From Streptomyces profundus (GTDB taxonomy: Bacteria > Actinomycetota > Actinomycetes > Streptomycetales > Streptomycetaceae): DNA of 64,000 nucleotides. Under the pieces are notes generated by a model. That model was not told the origin of the DNA, did not search any database, and saw nothing but the letters and a program-made list of their open reading frames with translations. Location of the stretch: NCBI RefSeq assembly GCF_020740535.1, contig NZ_CP082362.1, positions 1,674,001 to 1,738,000 of the forward strand, written 5' to 3'. Shown in pieces: positions 39,688 to 49,360 of the stretch; positions within the stretch are counted from its first letter, which is position 1, and each line of letters starts with the position of its first letter. A program made the translations under genes and the position numbers.

Positions 39688-40112
39688 TAAGGGTCCTTCC
39701 CTGGAGCGGACGTCGGCCTGTCTGGCTCGGCGACCGGTCGTGCTGTCCGGCTGCGGCCCCTGTGCGGTGGACCGGCCGGTGCGGTAAACCCGCCTGTTCG
39801 ATCACGGCGGAAGATCATGCGTGGTGGTGCGGGGAGATCGACGAGACACGTCGAAGGAACGTTGAACCGTCGAACCGACGCACCGGTTCCGGAGCGTGCT
39901 CGGCGCTACCAGGCAGGCTGCTCAGGCAGATGAGGGAGGCTCCCGGAAGAAGAGGCGGCCCCAGAGAATGGGACCCCGGATTCGCACGCCTTCTGTGTGA
40001 CGCCCGACAGAACGGTACGTGCGGACTTGAGATTAACACTACCGGATACCGCCTTCATTCCTCCTCTCCACCCTCGCTTCGCCCGGCGCCCCCCGGGCGC
40101 GACCGCGATCCC
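39688..40112 (-). promoter_or_regulatory. Long rho leader region
   Basis: The 425 bases between thrB and rho contain no gene. An A/T-richer patch at 40020-40060 holds TAGTGT (minus strand, 40041-40036), a possible -10 box, which would give a leader of about 340 bases. Rho is autoregulated by attenuation in its leader in other bacteria, so the same may apply here. No -35 box is clear. Confidence 0.4.
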
Positions 40113-41039
40113 TCACGAAGCGGCTCCGGTCAGCGGCAACACCGAGGCGCCGGCCGTGTCCAGGGTCAGTCGGTTGGCCGTCCAGCCGTCGCCGGCCAGT
40201 CGGGCGCTCTTGTCGGCCTGGCCCTCCGTGGCCAGCGCCAGCACCGTGGGGCCGGCGCCCGAGATCACGGCCGGCACCCCGTCGGCCCGGAGCCTGGCGA
40301 CCAGATCCATGCTCTCCGGCATCGCCGAGGCGCGGTAGTCCTGGTGCAGCCGGTCCTCGGTGGCCGGCAGCAGCAGTTCGGGACGCCGCGTCAGCGCCTC
40401 GACCAGCAGCGCGGCGCGCCCGGCGTTGACCGCCGCGTCGGCGTGCGGCACGGCGCGCGGGAGCAGGCCGCGCGCGGTCTCGGTGGCCAGCGGGCGCCCC
40501 GGCACGAACACCAGCGGCACGATCCCGGCCGCCGGCTCCATCCGGATGGCGCGCACGGCGCCCGACTCGCCCCAGGCCAGGGTGAATCCGCCCAGCAGGC
40601 AGGCGGCGACGTTGTCCGGGTGGCCCTCGATCTCGGCGGCCAGCTCCAGCAGCGCGACATCGTTCAACTTCGCCTCGCCGCCGGTGGTCACGGCGCGCGC
40701 CGCGACCAGCCCCGCGCAGATCGCCGCCGACGAGGAGCCCAGGCCACGGCCGTGCGGCACCCGGTTGGCGCAGACGACCTCAAGTCCGCGCGGCTGCCCG
40801 CCCAGTGCGTCGAAGGCGGTGCGCAACGTCCGCACCAGCAGGTTGGATTCGTCGCGCGGAACGGTGTCGGCGCCCTCGCCGGCGATGTCCAGGTGCAGCC
40901 CCGACTCCGCGACCCGGACCACCACGTCGTCGTAGAGGCCGAGCGCCAGGCCCAGGGCATCGAAACCGGGGCCCAGGTTGGCGCTGGTGGCGGGCACGCG
41001 GACGCGCACGGCTGCGGCGCGGAAAGCGGGATGGGCCAT
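40113..41039 (-). CDS. thrB: Homoserine kinase
   Basis: This 308-residue GHMP-family kinase phosphorylates homoserine with ATP, the step before threonine synthase. The phosphate-binding loop is VPHGRGLGSSSAAI, motif 1 is VRVPATSANLGPGFDALG and the C-terminal motif is AVISGAGPTVLAL. The ATG at 41039 has AAGGAG about 11 bases upstream. It follows thrC and hom in the same direction, and the pathway order suggests co-regulation although the gaps are about 200 bases. Confidence 0.96.
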   Translation of the reverse strand: MAHPAFRAAAVRVRVPATSANLGPGFDALGLALGLYDDVVVRVAESGLHLDIAGEGADTVPRDESNLLVRTLRTAFDALGGQPRGLEVVCANRVPHGRGLGSSSAAICAGLVAARAVTTGGEAKLNDVALLELAAEIEGHPDNVAACLLGGFTLAWGESGAVRAIRMEPAAGIVPLVFVPGRPLATETARGLLPRAVPHADAAVNAGRAALLVEALTRRPELLLPATEDRLHQDYRASAMPESMDLVARLRADGVPAVISGAGPTVLALATEGQADKSARLAGDGWTANRLTLDTAGASVLPLTGAAS

Positions 41040-41243
41040 CGCTCGATGACTCTCCTTGGTGAGATTGCGGCGCGTGTCCCCTGCGGACACGCGGCGCAGG
41101 GGACACAGCGGCACGCGTCGGGTGGAGAACCCGCCCGCGCACGTCGGCGGCGAGCGGTACCACTCCGGGACGAATACCAGCCTATCGAAGGAAGGTTCAG
41201 ACGCGATACAGGGCCGTCAGGTGTCGCGCCGGCGCACTCGGCG

Positions 41244-42332
41244 TCACGCCAGGCCGAGCCGCTCGGCGGCGGCGTCGGCGTCCACCGGGACCACGACGGG
41301 GCGGGGCGCGCCCGCCACCGCCCAGTCCGGGTCCTTGAGGCCGTTCCCCGTCACCGTGCACACCACGCGCTGGCCCCGGTCGAGCAGCCCCCGCTCGGCG
41401 GACTTGAGCAGCCCGGCGACCGAGGCCGCCGAGGCCGGCTCGACGAAGACACCCTCCTGCGAGGCCAACAGCCGGTAGGCGGACAGGATCTGGCGGTCAG
41501 TCACCTCGTCGATGAAGCCGCCTGACGCGTCCCGCGCGGCCTCGGCCTGGGACCAGGAGGCGGGGTTGCCGATCCGGATCGCGGTGGCGATGGTGGTCGG
41601 GTCCTTCACCGGCTCGCCGCGCACGATCGGCGCGGACCCCGACGCCTGGAAGCCCCACATCCGGGGGGTGCGGCTCGCGGGCCCCTCGGCCGCGTACTCC
41701 TGGTACCCCTTCCAGTAGGCCGTGATGTTGCCCGCGTTGCCCACCGGGAGCAGATGGATGTCAGGGGCGTCGCCGAGCGCGTCGACCACCTCGAAGGCCG
41801 CCGTCTTCTGGCCCTCGATCCGGGACGGGTTGACCGAATTCACCAGCGCCACCGGGTACTTCTCGGAGAGCCCACGGGCCAGGGTGAGGCAGTCGTCGAA
41901 GTTCCCGTCGACCTGGAGGATGCGGGAGCCGTGCACCAGCGCCTGGCCCATCTTGCCCAGCGCGATCTTGCCCTGCGGGACCAGCACCGCGCAGACCATC
42001 CCGGCGCGCACCGCGTAGGCGGCGGCCGAGGCCGAGGTGTTGCCGGTGGACGCGCAGATCACCGCCTGGGCGCCGGCCTCCTTGGCGTGCGTGATGGCCA
42101 TGGTCATCCCCCGGTCCTTGAAGGACCCGGTCGGATTGGCGCCCTCGACCTTGAGATACACCTCGCACCCGGTGCGCTCGGAGAGCGTCTGGGCCGCCAC
42201 CAGCGGCGTACCGCCCTCACCGAGGGTGACCACGGGCGTCAGGGCGGTGACCGGAAGGCGGTCGCGGTACTCCTCGATGACCCCGCGCCACTGGGCGCTG
42301 GTGCGCGGTGCGACGGATGCGTTCATGACCAT
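41244..42332 (-). CDS. thrC: Threonine synthase
   Basis: This PLP enzyme of 362 residues converts O-phosphohomoserine to threonine. The PLP Lys is K72 in [11 protein letters not shown], and the phosphate-cradle Gly loop is in [17 protein letters not shown]. The short form matches the actinobacterial/Bacillus class. ATG 42332 is used; an ATG two codons later is possible. A purine-rich AGGAGAAAG lies upstream. It is followed by thrB. Confidence 0.95.
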   Translation of the reverse strand: MVMNASVAPRTSAQWRGVIEEYRDRLPVTALTPVVTLGEGGTPLVAAQTLSERTGCEVYLKVEGANPTGSFKDRGMTMAITHAKEAGAQAVICASTGNTSASAAAYAVRAGMVCAVLVPQGKIALGKMGQALVHGSRILQVDGNFDDCLTLARGLSEKYPVALVNSVNPSRIEGQKTAAFEVVDALGDAPDIHLLPVGNAGNITAYWKGYQEYAAEGPASRTPRMWGFQASGSAPIVRGEPVKDPTTIATAIRIGNPASWSQAEAARDASGGFIDEVTDRQILSAYRLLASQEGVFVEPASAASVAGLLKSAERGLLDRGQRVVCTVTGNGLKDPDWAVAGAPRPVVVPVDADAAAERLGLA

Positions 42333-42393
42333 CTCTCGTCTTTCTCCTGGCCCGACGGCCGGTGTCCCGGCCACTCGGCGGTGTCGATCACCG

Positions 42394-43695
42394 TTACTCC
42401 CCCTCCACGCGCATGATGCTGGCCACACCGTGCACCGTGTCCAAATCGCGCAGGGCCCGCACGGTCGCGTTCAGTGCCGCGTCCTGGGCCCGGTGCGTCA
42501 CCACCACCAGCTGGGCCTCGCCGTCCTTGCCCGTCTGCCGCACGGTGTCGATGGACACCCCGTGGTCGGAGAAGACCATGGCGCACTGCGCCAGCACACC
42601 CGGTTTGTCCATCACGTCGAGGCTGATGTGGTAACGCGTGACCACCTCGCCCATGGGGCTGACCGGCAGCCGGGCGTAGGCGGACTCGCCCGGGCCCCGG
42701 CCGCCGGTGAGCTTGTTGCGGCAGGCGGCCACCAGATCGCCCAGCACCGCGGAGGCGGTGGGCGCGCCACCAGCGCCCGGGCCGTAGAACATCAGCTGGC
42801 CCGCCGCGTCGGCCTCCACGAAGACCGCGTTGTAGGCCTCGCGGACGGAGGCCAGCGGATGGCTCAGGGGGATCATCGCCGGATGCACCCTGGCGGTCAC
42901 CGACCGGCCGTCCTGGGCTCGTTCGCAGATCGCGAGCAGCTTGACCGTGCACCCCATCTTGCGGGCGCTGGCGATGTCGGACGCGGTGACCTCCGTGATG
43001 CCCTGCCGGTGCACATCGTCCAGGGAGACGCGGGTGTGGAAGGCGATCCCGGCGAGGATCGCGGCCTTGGCCGCGGCGTCGAAGCCCTCCACGTCCGCCG
43101 TCGGATCCGCCTCCGCGTAGCCGAGGGCGCTGGCCTCGGAGAGCGCCTCGCCGTAGCCGGCCCCGGTGGACTCCATCCGGTCGAGGATGAAGTTGGTCGT
43201 CCCGTTGACGATGCCGAGCACCCGGTTGACCTTGTCGCCGGCGAGGGACTCCCGCAACGGGCGCAGCAGCGGGATGGCGCCGGCGACGGCCGCCTCGAAG
43301 TAGAGGTCGGCGCCGTGCCGTTCGGCCTCCGCGTAGCGGGCCGGGCCGTCCTGGGCCAGCAGCGCCTTGTTGGCGGTGACGACGCTGGCGCCGTGCGCGA
43401 AGGCGCTGTCGATCAGCGAACGGGCCGGCTCGACGCCGCCGATCAGCTCGACCACCACGTCGATGTCGCCCGAGGCGACCAGACCGGCGGCGTCCGTGGT
43501 GATCAGCTCGGCCGGCACCTCGCCCCTGGCCTTGTCCGGGCGGCGGACGGCGACGCCGGCCAACTCCACGGGGGCGCCGATCCTGGCGGCGAGATCGTCC
43601 GCGTTCGTCATCATCAGGCGGGCCACCTGCGAACCGACCACGCCGCAGCCAAGCAGCGCCACCCTCAAGGGACGCGACGGACGAGTGCGCACCAT
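42394..43695 (-). CDS. hom: Homoserine dehydrogenase with ACT domain
   Basis: This 433-residue enzyme reduces aspartate semialdehyde to homoserine with NAD(P)H. The Rossmann motif is [14 protein letters not shown] at the start, and the catalytic region contains [11 protein letters not shown] and [23 protein letters not shown]-terminal ACT domain begins near residue 355 ([20 protein letters not shown]) and probably gives feedback control by threonine. It lies between lysA and thrC. Confidence 0.96.
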   Translation of the reverse strand: MVRTRPSRPLRVALLGCGVVGSQVARLMMTNADDLAARIGAPVELAGVAVRRPDKARGEVPAELITTDAAGLVASGDIDVVVELIGGVEPARSLIDSAFAHGASVVTANKALLAQDGPARYAEAERHGADLYFEAAVAGAIPLLRPLRESLAGDKVNRVLGIVNGTTNFILDRMESTGAGYGEALSEASALGYAEADPTADVEGFDAAAKAAILAGIAFHTRVSLDDVHRQGITEVTASDIASARKMGCTVKLLAICERAQDGRSVTARVHPAMIPLSHPLASVREAYNAVFVEADAAGQLMFYGPGAGGAPTASAVLGDLVAACRNKLTGGRGPGESAYARLPVSPMGEVVTRYHISLDVMDKPGVLAQCAMVFSDHGVSIDTVRQTGKDGEAQLVVVTHRAQDAALNATVRALRDLDTVHGVASIMRVEGE

Positions 43696-43804
43696 TCGAC
43701 CCAGCCTTTCAGCTCACTCGGAACTATCAGTCTCACGTACCGGCGGCGGACCGCCCCTTTTCGTTCACCATGCGGACGCGATCAGCCGGCCGACGGCCCT
43801 TTTC

Positions 43805-43836
43805 TGATCAAGGTCTCTGATCAAGGTCTCTGATCA
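43805..43836. repeat. 13-bp tandem repeat at the lysA 3' end
   Basis: TGATCA occurs three times at exact 13-bp spacing (43805, 43818, 43831) within CTGATCAAGGTCT units. The last copy overlaps the lysA stop codon, so the repeat starts at the end of the gene and extends into the gap toward hom. Confidence 0.85.
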
Positions 43837-45225
43837 GCCCACGTCCAGGCGGAGCAGGTCGTCCTCCGTCTCGCGGCGGATGATCGTCCCCGCCAGGCCG
43901 CCGGCCACCGCCACCACGGGCGGGCGCGGGGTGTGGTTGTAGTTGCTGGCCATGGAGCGGCAGTAGGCGCCGGTGGCCGGCACCGCGATCAGGTCGCCGG
44001 GGACCAGATCGGCCGGCAGATAGGCGTCCCGCACCACGATGTCACCACTCTCGCAGTGCTTGCCCACCACCCGCACCAGGACCGGCGCGGCGGCCGAGGC
44101 CCGTGAGACCAGCGCCACCGAGTACTCGGCGTCGTAGAGCGAGGTCCTGATGTTGTCCGACATCCCACCGTCCACGCTCACATAGGTGCGCAGGCCCTCC
44201 AGCGGCTTGACCGTGCCCACCTCGTAGAGCGTGAAGGCGGTCGGTCCGACCACCGCGCGCCCCGGCTCCACCGAGATCCTCGGCAGCGCGAGACCGGCCG
44301 CCTCGCACTCCCGGGAGACGATGTCCCGCAGCGACTTGGCGATCTGGTGCGGCTCGCTCGGATCGTCGTCCGAGGTGTAGGCGATGCCCAGCCCGCCGCC
44401 GAGGTCGATCTCCGGCAGCTCGACGCCGTGCTGGTCGCGCACCGAACGCAGCAGGCCGACGACCCGCCGCGCCGACACCTCGAAGCCGGCCATGTCGAAG
44501 ATCTGCGAGCCGATGTGCGAGTGCAGCCCGATCAGCTCCAGGCTCTCCAGCGCCATCACCCGCCGCACCGCCTCAAGCGCGGTGCCGTCGGCGAGCGCCA
44601 GCCCGAACTTCTGGTCCTCGTGCGCGGTCGCGATGAACTCGTGCGTGTGCGCCTCCACGCCGACCGTGACCCGGATCTGCACCCGCTGCCGCACCCCGTG
44701 CCGGGCCGCGGCCTCGGCCACCCGGTCGATCTCCTGGAACGAGTCCAGCACGATCCGGCCCACGCCGGCGCCGACCGCGCGGTCGATCTCGGCGACCGAC
44801 TTGTTGTTGCCGTGCAGCGCGATCCGCTCCGGCGGCATCCCGCCGGCCAGCGCCGTGGCCAGCTCCCCGCCGGTACAGACGTCGAGGTTCAGACCCTCCT
44901 CGCGCAGCCACCGCACCACCGCGCGGGACAGGAACGCCTTGCCGGCGTAGAAGACGTCGGCGTCCGGCGCGAAGGCGTCGCGCCAGGCGCGGCACCTGGC
45001 CCGGAAGTCGGCCTCGTCCAGCACGAACGTCGGCGTGCCGAACTCCTCGGCCAGCGCACGGACATCGACCCCGCCGACGGTGACCACCCCCTGGGGGTCA
45101 CGGCGCACGGTGCGGGCCCACACCTTGGGGTCGAGGGCGTTGAGGTCGACGGGAGGCGCGGCGTAGTGGCCCTCGGGCAGCACATCGGCGTGCCGGGGCC
45201 CGGCGGGGTGAGCGGAACGGCTCAT
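43834..45225 (-). CDS. lysA: Diaminopimelate decarboxylase
   Basis: This 463-residue PLP enzyme makes lysine from meso-diaminopimelate. The PLP Lys is K96 in [13 protein letters not shown], the Gly-rich phosphate loop is in [15 protein letters not shown], and the substrate site has [10 protein letters not shown]. It begins a minus-strand run lysA-hom-thrC-thrB covering the two main branches from aspartate semialdehyde. Its stop codon lies in a 13-bp tandem repeat. Confidence 0.96.
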   Translation of the reverse strand: MSRSAHPAGPRHADVLPEGHYAAPPVDLNALDPKVWARTVRRDPQGVVTVGGVDVRALAEEFGTPTFVLDEADFRARCRAWRDAFAPDADVFYAGKAFLSRAVVRWLREEGLNLDVCTGGELATALAGGMPPERIALHGNNKSVAEIDRAVGAGVGRIVLDSFQEIDRVAEAAARHGVRQRVQIRVTVGVEAHTHEFIATAHEDQKFGLALADGTALEAVRRVMALESLELIGLHSHIGSQIFDMAGFEVSARRVVGLLRSVRDQHGVELPEIDLGGGLGIAYTSDDDPSEPHQIAKSLRDIVSRECEAAGLALPRISVEPGRAVVGPTAFTLYEVGTVKPLEGLRTYVSVDGGMSDNIRTSLYDAEYSVALVSRASAAAPVLVRVVGKHCESGDIVVRDAYLPADLVPGDLIAVPATGAYCRSMASNYNHTPRPPVVAVAGGLAGTIIRRETEDDLLRLDVG

Positions 45226-45273
45226 GACGGAACTCTTTCCAGGTCTGGCGGCTGACGAGTCACGGTGCGCGGC

Positions 45274-46074
45274 TCACAGCCGGTGTGGGGCGCTGATGCC
45301 CAGGGCGTGCAGGCCGTCGGCGAGCACCGTCCCGGCGGCCAGGGCGAGGGCCAGCCGGGCACGGTGGACGACCTCGGGTTTCTCGTCGCCCGACGGCAGC
45401 GTCGGGCGAAGCCCCTCCACGGTCAGCAGTCGGTCGGCGACCCGCGTCAGCCGGCCGACCGGCCGGCCCCCCTCGCCGAGCGCGGCCAACAGCGCACGCT
45501 CCGCCGGCAGTTCACAGGGCGCGGCGCCGGGCTCCGGAACCACCCCGAGCGCCTCGGCGGCACGTTCCAGGCCGGCGCAGCGGGCCCGCGCGTACCGCAC
45601 CAGGAACAGCGGGTTCTCCTCGCGCTGCGTCAACAGCGCGCCGGCGGGGTCGCCGCCGGCCAGGGCCGACCAGCGGGCCGCGTCCCGCGCCGGATCGTCG
45701 GGCAGGCTGGGCGCCGGCGGCGCGGAGAGGATCTCGCGCAGCAGCGCGGCCTCGGCGCCGGCGTCCAGCGCGATGGTCAGAAACCCGCCCCCGGTGACCC
45801 GTACGGCGGCCACGCCTGGCTGCCTCTCCAGCCGCGCGCTCAGCATCCGCGCCACCTCGCCGGCCGGCTTCCCGGCCGGGCCCGCCAGCCGCAGCGCGAT
45901 CCCGCAGGACCACACCTCCGACGTTCCCGGACTCTCCCCGCCGGCGCGCGCGTCCACATGTCGGGGCGGCCGACGCAGCACGGCCCGCTCGGGCACCGGC
46001 ACGCTCAGCTCACCGCTGTCCACCGCGCCGCGCACGGAGCGCAGCACGGCGTGCGAGAGCTGGGCCGGAGTCAC
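45274..46074 (-). CDS. nrtL: ArgS-related anticodon-binding protein NrtL
   Basis: This 266-residue protein resembles the N-terminal and DALR anticodon-binding domains of arginyl-tRNA synthetase joined without the catalytic core: no HIGH or KMSKS motif is present. The C-terminal part (VVHRARLALALAAGTVLADGLHALGISAPHRL) closely resembles the end of ArgRS. The name NrtL is recalled from database usage and the function is unknown. The GTG at 46074 overlaps the stop of the response regulator (46071-46074), so the two are coupled. It precedes lysA. Confidence 0.78.
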   Translation of the reverse strand: MTPAQLSHAVLRSVRGAVDSGELSVPVPERAVLRRPPRHVDARAGGESPGTSEVWSCGIALRLAGPAGKPAGEVARMLSARLERQPGVAAVRVTGGGFLTIALDAGAEAALLREILSAPPAPSLPDDPARDAARWSALAGGDPAGALLTQREENPLFLVRYARARCAGLERAAEALGVVPEPGAAPCELPAERALLAALGEGGRPVGRLTRVADRLLTVEGLRPTLPSGDEKPEVVHRARLALALAAGTVLADGLHALGISAPHRL

Positions 46075-46505
46075 GGAGCAAGCGTACGAGAGGCGGGGCC
46101 GCACTCCGCCAACGGTTTCACCAACTGGACCCACCGGCGCCGCCCCTCGGCGCAGAACCGGCCGACCAGCCGCACCAGCTCCGCGGGCTCGAACGGTTTG
46201 CTCACCACCGCGTCGACGCCCCTGGGCGGCTCCCGCCCGGCGCTGGCGGAGACCAACACCAGCGGGATGTGCCGCGTCCCTCGATCGAGGCGCAGCCGGG
46301 CGACGGTGGCGAGGCCGTCCATCCTGGGCATCGCCAGATCCAACGTGATCACATGCGGACGGAACTCGTGCACGGTCTCCAAGCATTCGGCACCGTCGCA
46401 GGCGGTCATCACCTCGAACCCGTCAAGTTCGAGATTGACCCTGATCAGCTGCCGGATGACCTGGCTGTCGTCCACCACCAGGACCCGGCCGAGAACACCT
46501 GGCAC
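46071..46505 (-). CDS. Single-domain response regulator (CheY-like)
   Basis: This 144-residue protein is a receiver domain only: acidic pair D12-D13 (VLVVDDSQVIRQLIRVNL), phosphoacceptor D56 (ITLDLAMPRMDG), and Lys in VVSKPFEPAEL. It has no DNA-binding output domain, so it must act through a partner. The GTG at 46505 is the best start; the longer frame runs antisense through the tRNA and is not real. Its stop overlaps the start of nrtL. Confidence 0.85.
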   Translation of the reverse strand: MPGVLGRVLVVDDSQVIRQLIRVNLELDGFEVMTACDGAECLETVHEFRPHVITLDLAMPRMDGLATVARLRLDRGTRHIPLVLVSASAGREPPRGVDAVVSKPFEPAELVRLVGRFCAEGRRRWVQLVKPLAECGPASRTLAP

Positions 46506-46661
46506 CCAGCCAGCGTAAGCGCGTTCCCCCGCCCTCGTCCGGCCTTTCCCCCAACTTCTACCCGGGAGTAGCGCGCCCCGCACCCACGTGCGGAAACAAC
46601 GGGTGCGAGGCACCCCCGCCAAGCTGGTAATGTTCTTCCCGTCGCCACCAAGGCGCCAAGC

Positions 46662-46733
46662 GCCCCCGTAGCTCAGGGGATAGAGCAACGGCCTCCGGAG
46701 CCGTGTGCGCAGGTTCGAATCCTGCCGGGGGCA
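46662..46733 (+). tRNA. tRNA-Arg (anticodon CCG)
   Basis: The 72-base cloverleaf has a 7-bp acceptor stem (GCCCCCG with CGGGGGC) and discriminator A at 46733. The D-loop includes AGCTCAGGGGATAGAGC, and the anticodon stem ACGGC/GCCGT encloses loop CTCCGGA with anticodon CCG at 46695-46697. The T-arm is GCAGGTTCGAATCCTGC. CCA is not encoded. It reads CGG codons. tRNA-Arg genes at this locus are known integration sites in Streptomyces; no second copy of the 3' end is visible to the right in this window. Confidence 0.97.
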
Positions 46734-46850
46734 CATCGCGCGGACATCGAGGATCATTCCTCTGACCAGCGCACATGCCATCAATCCAGGGTCGGGCTCA
46801 GTGTCAGTGAGTCCGGCCCTTTCGCAGGCCGCAGCGGTTGGCGCGTGGGC

Positions 46851-47735
46851 TCACGCGCCGGTGGGTTGGGCGTTGCCCGCGGTGAGGCTCCACAGGGCGG
46901 CGACCAGTGGTCGGCGTAGGTTCGCCCGGCTCACGCACAGGCCGATGGTGAGCGCGGCCGGGGTCGGGTCGACGTGGACGGTCGACAGCGCTCCGCGCGT
47001 GGCGCTGGTGTCCAGAACGAGCTTGGGCACGACTCCCGTTCCGTATCCGAGGGCGACCAGGGTCAGCAGCGCCTCGTGGCCCTCCGGTTCGGCCACCACC
47101 CGCGGCACGCGGCGCCTGGCGCGGAACCAGCGCTCGGCCGCCTCGCGGACCAGGCCGCGGTGGGGCAGCACGAAAGGGCCGTCCAACGCGTTCTCCGACG
47201 CGTTCTCCGGTTGGTCCCGCGCCGTCACGAACACCAACTCGGTGGTCGCCACCGTCCTGCTCCGCAGGGTCTCCGGCAGTCTGGCCGGGACACCGGCCAC
47301 CGCCACGTCGACGTCGCCCTCGTCCAGTCTGGCGAGGGCCGCGGCGGCGTCGCCGGTGCGCAGGTCGATCAGGGCCTGCGGGTGCGCGGCGCGGAACGGC
47401 GACAGCAGAGCGGGCAGCAGCGCCTGGCAGGCGGTCACGGTCGCGAACACCGCGAGTCGGCCCACCAGGCCCGACGGTTTGTCGTGGCCCTGCCGGTACT
47501 CCTGCCACCGGTCGAGCGCCTCAAGGGCGTAGGCGCGGAACCGTTGGCCCTCGACCGTCAGGGTGACCCCGTGCGGTGTCCGATCGAACAGCGGCCGGCC
47601 CAACTCCGCCTCCAGGCGCTGCATGGACCTGGTCAGGGTGGCCGGGCTGACGTGGCACTCCAGGCTGGTGCGGCCGAAGTTCAGCGTCTGGGCCAGATGG
47701 AGGAAGAGCCGTACGTCACGATGGTCACCAAACAC
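46851..47735 (-). CDS. LysR-family regulator, IlvY-like
   Basis: This 294-residue protein has an N-terminal winged helix (VRLFLHLAQTLNFGRTSLECHVSPATLTRSMQRLEAELGRPLF) and a periplasmic-binding-like effector domain. It resembles IlvY of gamma-proteobacteria throughout, including GHEALLTLVALGYGTGVVPKLVL. IlvY activates ilvC when bound to acetolactate or acetohydroxybutyrate. Here it is divergent from a ketol-acid reductoisomerase gene with 87 bases between, the same arrangement as ilvY-ilvC in E. coli. The pair looks acquired as a unit. Confidence 0.88.
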   Translation of the reverse strand: MFGDHRDVRLFLHLAQTLNFGRTSLECHVSPATLTRSMQRLEAELGRPLFDRTPHGVTLTVEGQRFRAYALEALDRWQEYRQGHDKPSGLVGRLAVFATVTACQALLPALLSPFRAAHPQALIDLRTGDAAAALARLDEGDVDVAVAGVPARLPETLRSRTVATTELVFVTARDQPENASENALDGPFVLPHRGLVREAAERWFRARRRVPRVVAEPEGHEALLTLVALGYGTGVVPKLVLDTSATRGALSTVHVDPTPAALTIGLCVSRANLRRPLVAALWSLTAGNAQPTGA

Positions 47736-47822
47736 GCCTCACCATAGCCTTTCACCGAACGGAACGGCCCGGTGCGCTTCTTGCGCTTGCCCCGTCTCTC
47801 CGCGCGGAAATACAAGTCAGTC
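47736..47822. promoter_or_regulatory. Divergent ilvY-like/ilvC-like control region
   Basis: The 87-bp gap holds both start regions and should contain the LysR operators. A direct repeat TGCGCTT(CT)TGCGCTT at 47773-47788 and a nearby CGCGCGG segment are the only repeated motifs I see. No clear -10 or -35 is evident. Confidence 0.4.
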
Positions 47823-49301
47823 ATGACTTCCACTCCCATCAACGCTTTCACCTCCGAGGTCTTCACCACCGAGACGATGGACGTTCCGGGCGGCACGGAG
47901 ACCATCCTGCGCGGGGGCCGCCATCTCTTCCCGCTGCTGGCGCGGGCGTTCGACGGCATCGGGCGGATCGGCGTCATCGGCTGGGGCCCCCAGGGGCGCG
48001 CCCAGGCGCGCAATCTGCGCGACTCGTTGGCGGGCACGGACATCCAGGTCGCGGTGGGGCTCCGGCCCGACTCCGCGTCAGCGGCCGACGCGCGCGCCCA
48101 CGGCTTCACGGAGGACGACGGGACGCTCGGCGACTGGATCGAGGTCGCGGCCACCAGCGACCTGGTGATCCTGCTCATCGCGGACGCCGCACTGGTCAAC
48201 CACCACGGGAAGCTCTTCGACGTCCTCAGGCCCGGTGCCACGATCGGGCTGTCGCACGGCTTCCTGCTCGGCCATCTTCGTTCCGTGGGAGGTGACTTCC
48301 CCGAGGGACACGGCGTGATCGCCGTCTGTCCGAAGGGCATGGGGGACTCGGTCCGCCGGCTGTACGAGCAGGGCGCCGAGATCAACGGCGCGGGAATCAA
48401 CAGCAGCTTCGCGGTGCACGCCGACCCCGACGGCAAGGCCGTGGACCGCGCGCTCGGCTGGTCGGTGGCGCTGGGGTCGCCGTACACCTTCCGCACCACG
48501 CTGGAGAGCGAGTACCGGTCCGACATCGTCGGTGAACGCGCCATCCTGCTGGGCGCCGTGCACGGCCTGGTCGAGGCGCTCCACCGGCACTACCGGCTCG
48601 CTGGTGACGACCCGATCACCGCCTACGAGCGGTCCTGCGAGAACGTCACCGGCCCCATCGCGCGCACCGTCTCACGCGACGGACTGCGCGCCGTGCGCCA
48701 GCGACTGTCCCCGGCCGACCAGGCGGTCTTCGACCGGGCCTACAGCGCGGCCTACCAGCCGGCGCGTGACCTGGTCGCGGAGATCTACGACGAGGTCGCC
48801 GACGGCACCGAGCTGCGCGGCGTCGTCCTAGCGGAACAGCGGCTGGCCACCCGGCCCATGGCGGGGATCAGCGGATCCCCGATGTGGCGACAGGCGGAAG
48901 CCGTGCGCGCCCGGAGGGGCGAACGGGAGCTGCCCGTCGACCCGTTCACCGCGGGGCTCTTCGTCGCCACCATGATCGCCCAGATCGACGAGTTCGCTGA
49001 GCGCGGCCATCCCTGGTCGGAGATCGTCAACGAGTCGGTCATCGAGGCCGTGGATTCGCTGCTGCCGTACATGCACGCCCGTGATGTCGCGCACATGGTG
49101 GACAACTGCTCCCAGACCGCCCGGCTCGGCTCCCGCCGCTGGGGGCCGCGCTTCCAGTCGGCCTACGAGCAGATCGCGCTCCCCGCGGCCGAGCGGCCCG
49201 CGGATCCCAAGCTCGTCGACGCCTTCACGCGGCACCTGGTGCACGACGCGCTCACCTCGGCGGCCAGGCTGCGCCCCTCGGTGGACATCTTCGTCGGCTG
49301 A
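47823..49301 (+). CDS. ilvC: Ketol-acid reductoisomerase, plant-type class II
   Basis: This 492-residue enzyme reduces and isomerises acetolactate with NADPH and Mg in valine, leucine and isoleucine synthesis. It strongly resembles the chloroplast enzyme rather than the roughly 330-residue class I form usual in actinobacteria. Shared features are GGRHLFPLLARAF, IGWGPQGRAQARNLRDSL, LSHGFLLGHL, VIAVCPKGMGDSVRRLY, NGAGINSSFAVH, the metal-binding D and E in SDIVGERAILLGAVHG, and NESVIEAVDSLLPYMHARDVAHMVDNCS. All catalytic residues known for spinach KARI appear present. The ATG at 47823 is chosen; a GTG at 47772 is open in frame. Confidence 0.9.
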   Translation: MTSTPINAFTSEVFTTETMDVPGGTETILRGGRHLFPLLARAFDGIGRIGVIGWGPQGRAQARNLRDSLAGTDIQVAVGLRPDSASAADARAHGFTEDDGTLGDWIEVAATSDLVILLIADAALVNHHGKLFDVLRPGATIGLSHGFLLGHLRSVGGDFPEGHGVIAVCPKGMGDSVRRLYEQGAEINGAGINSSFAVHADPDGKAVDRALGWSVALGSPYTFRTTLESEYRSDIVGERAILLGAVHGLVEALHRHYRLAGDDPITAYERSCENVTGPIARTVSRDGLRAVRQRLSPADQAVFDRAYSAAYQPARDLVAEIYDEVADGTELRGVVLAEQRLATRPMAGISGSPMWRQAEAVRARRGERELPVDPFTAGLFVATMIAQIDEFAERGHPWSEIVNESVIEAVDSLLPYMHARDVAHMVDNCSQTARLGSRRWGPRFQSAYEQIALPAAERPADPKLVDAFTRHLVHDALTSAARLRPSVDIFVG

Positions 49302-49360
49302 CGCCCCGCTCGCGCACGTCGCGCCGGCGGGGGCGGGTCGGCGCGCGGGCCGGCCGGGCC

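Noticed and set aside
46071..46784. Long start for the single-domain response regulator
   Set aside because: The extra N-terminal 93 codons are antisense to the tRNA-Arg gene; the receiver fold begins at the GTG at 46505.
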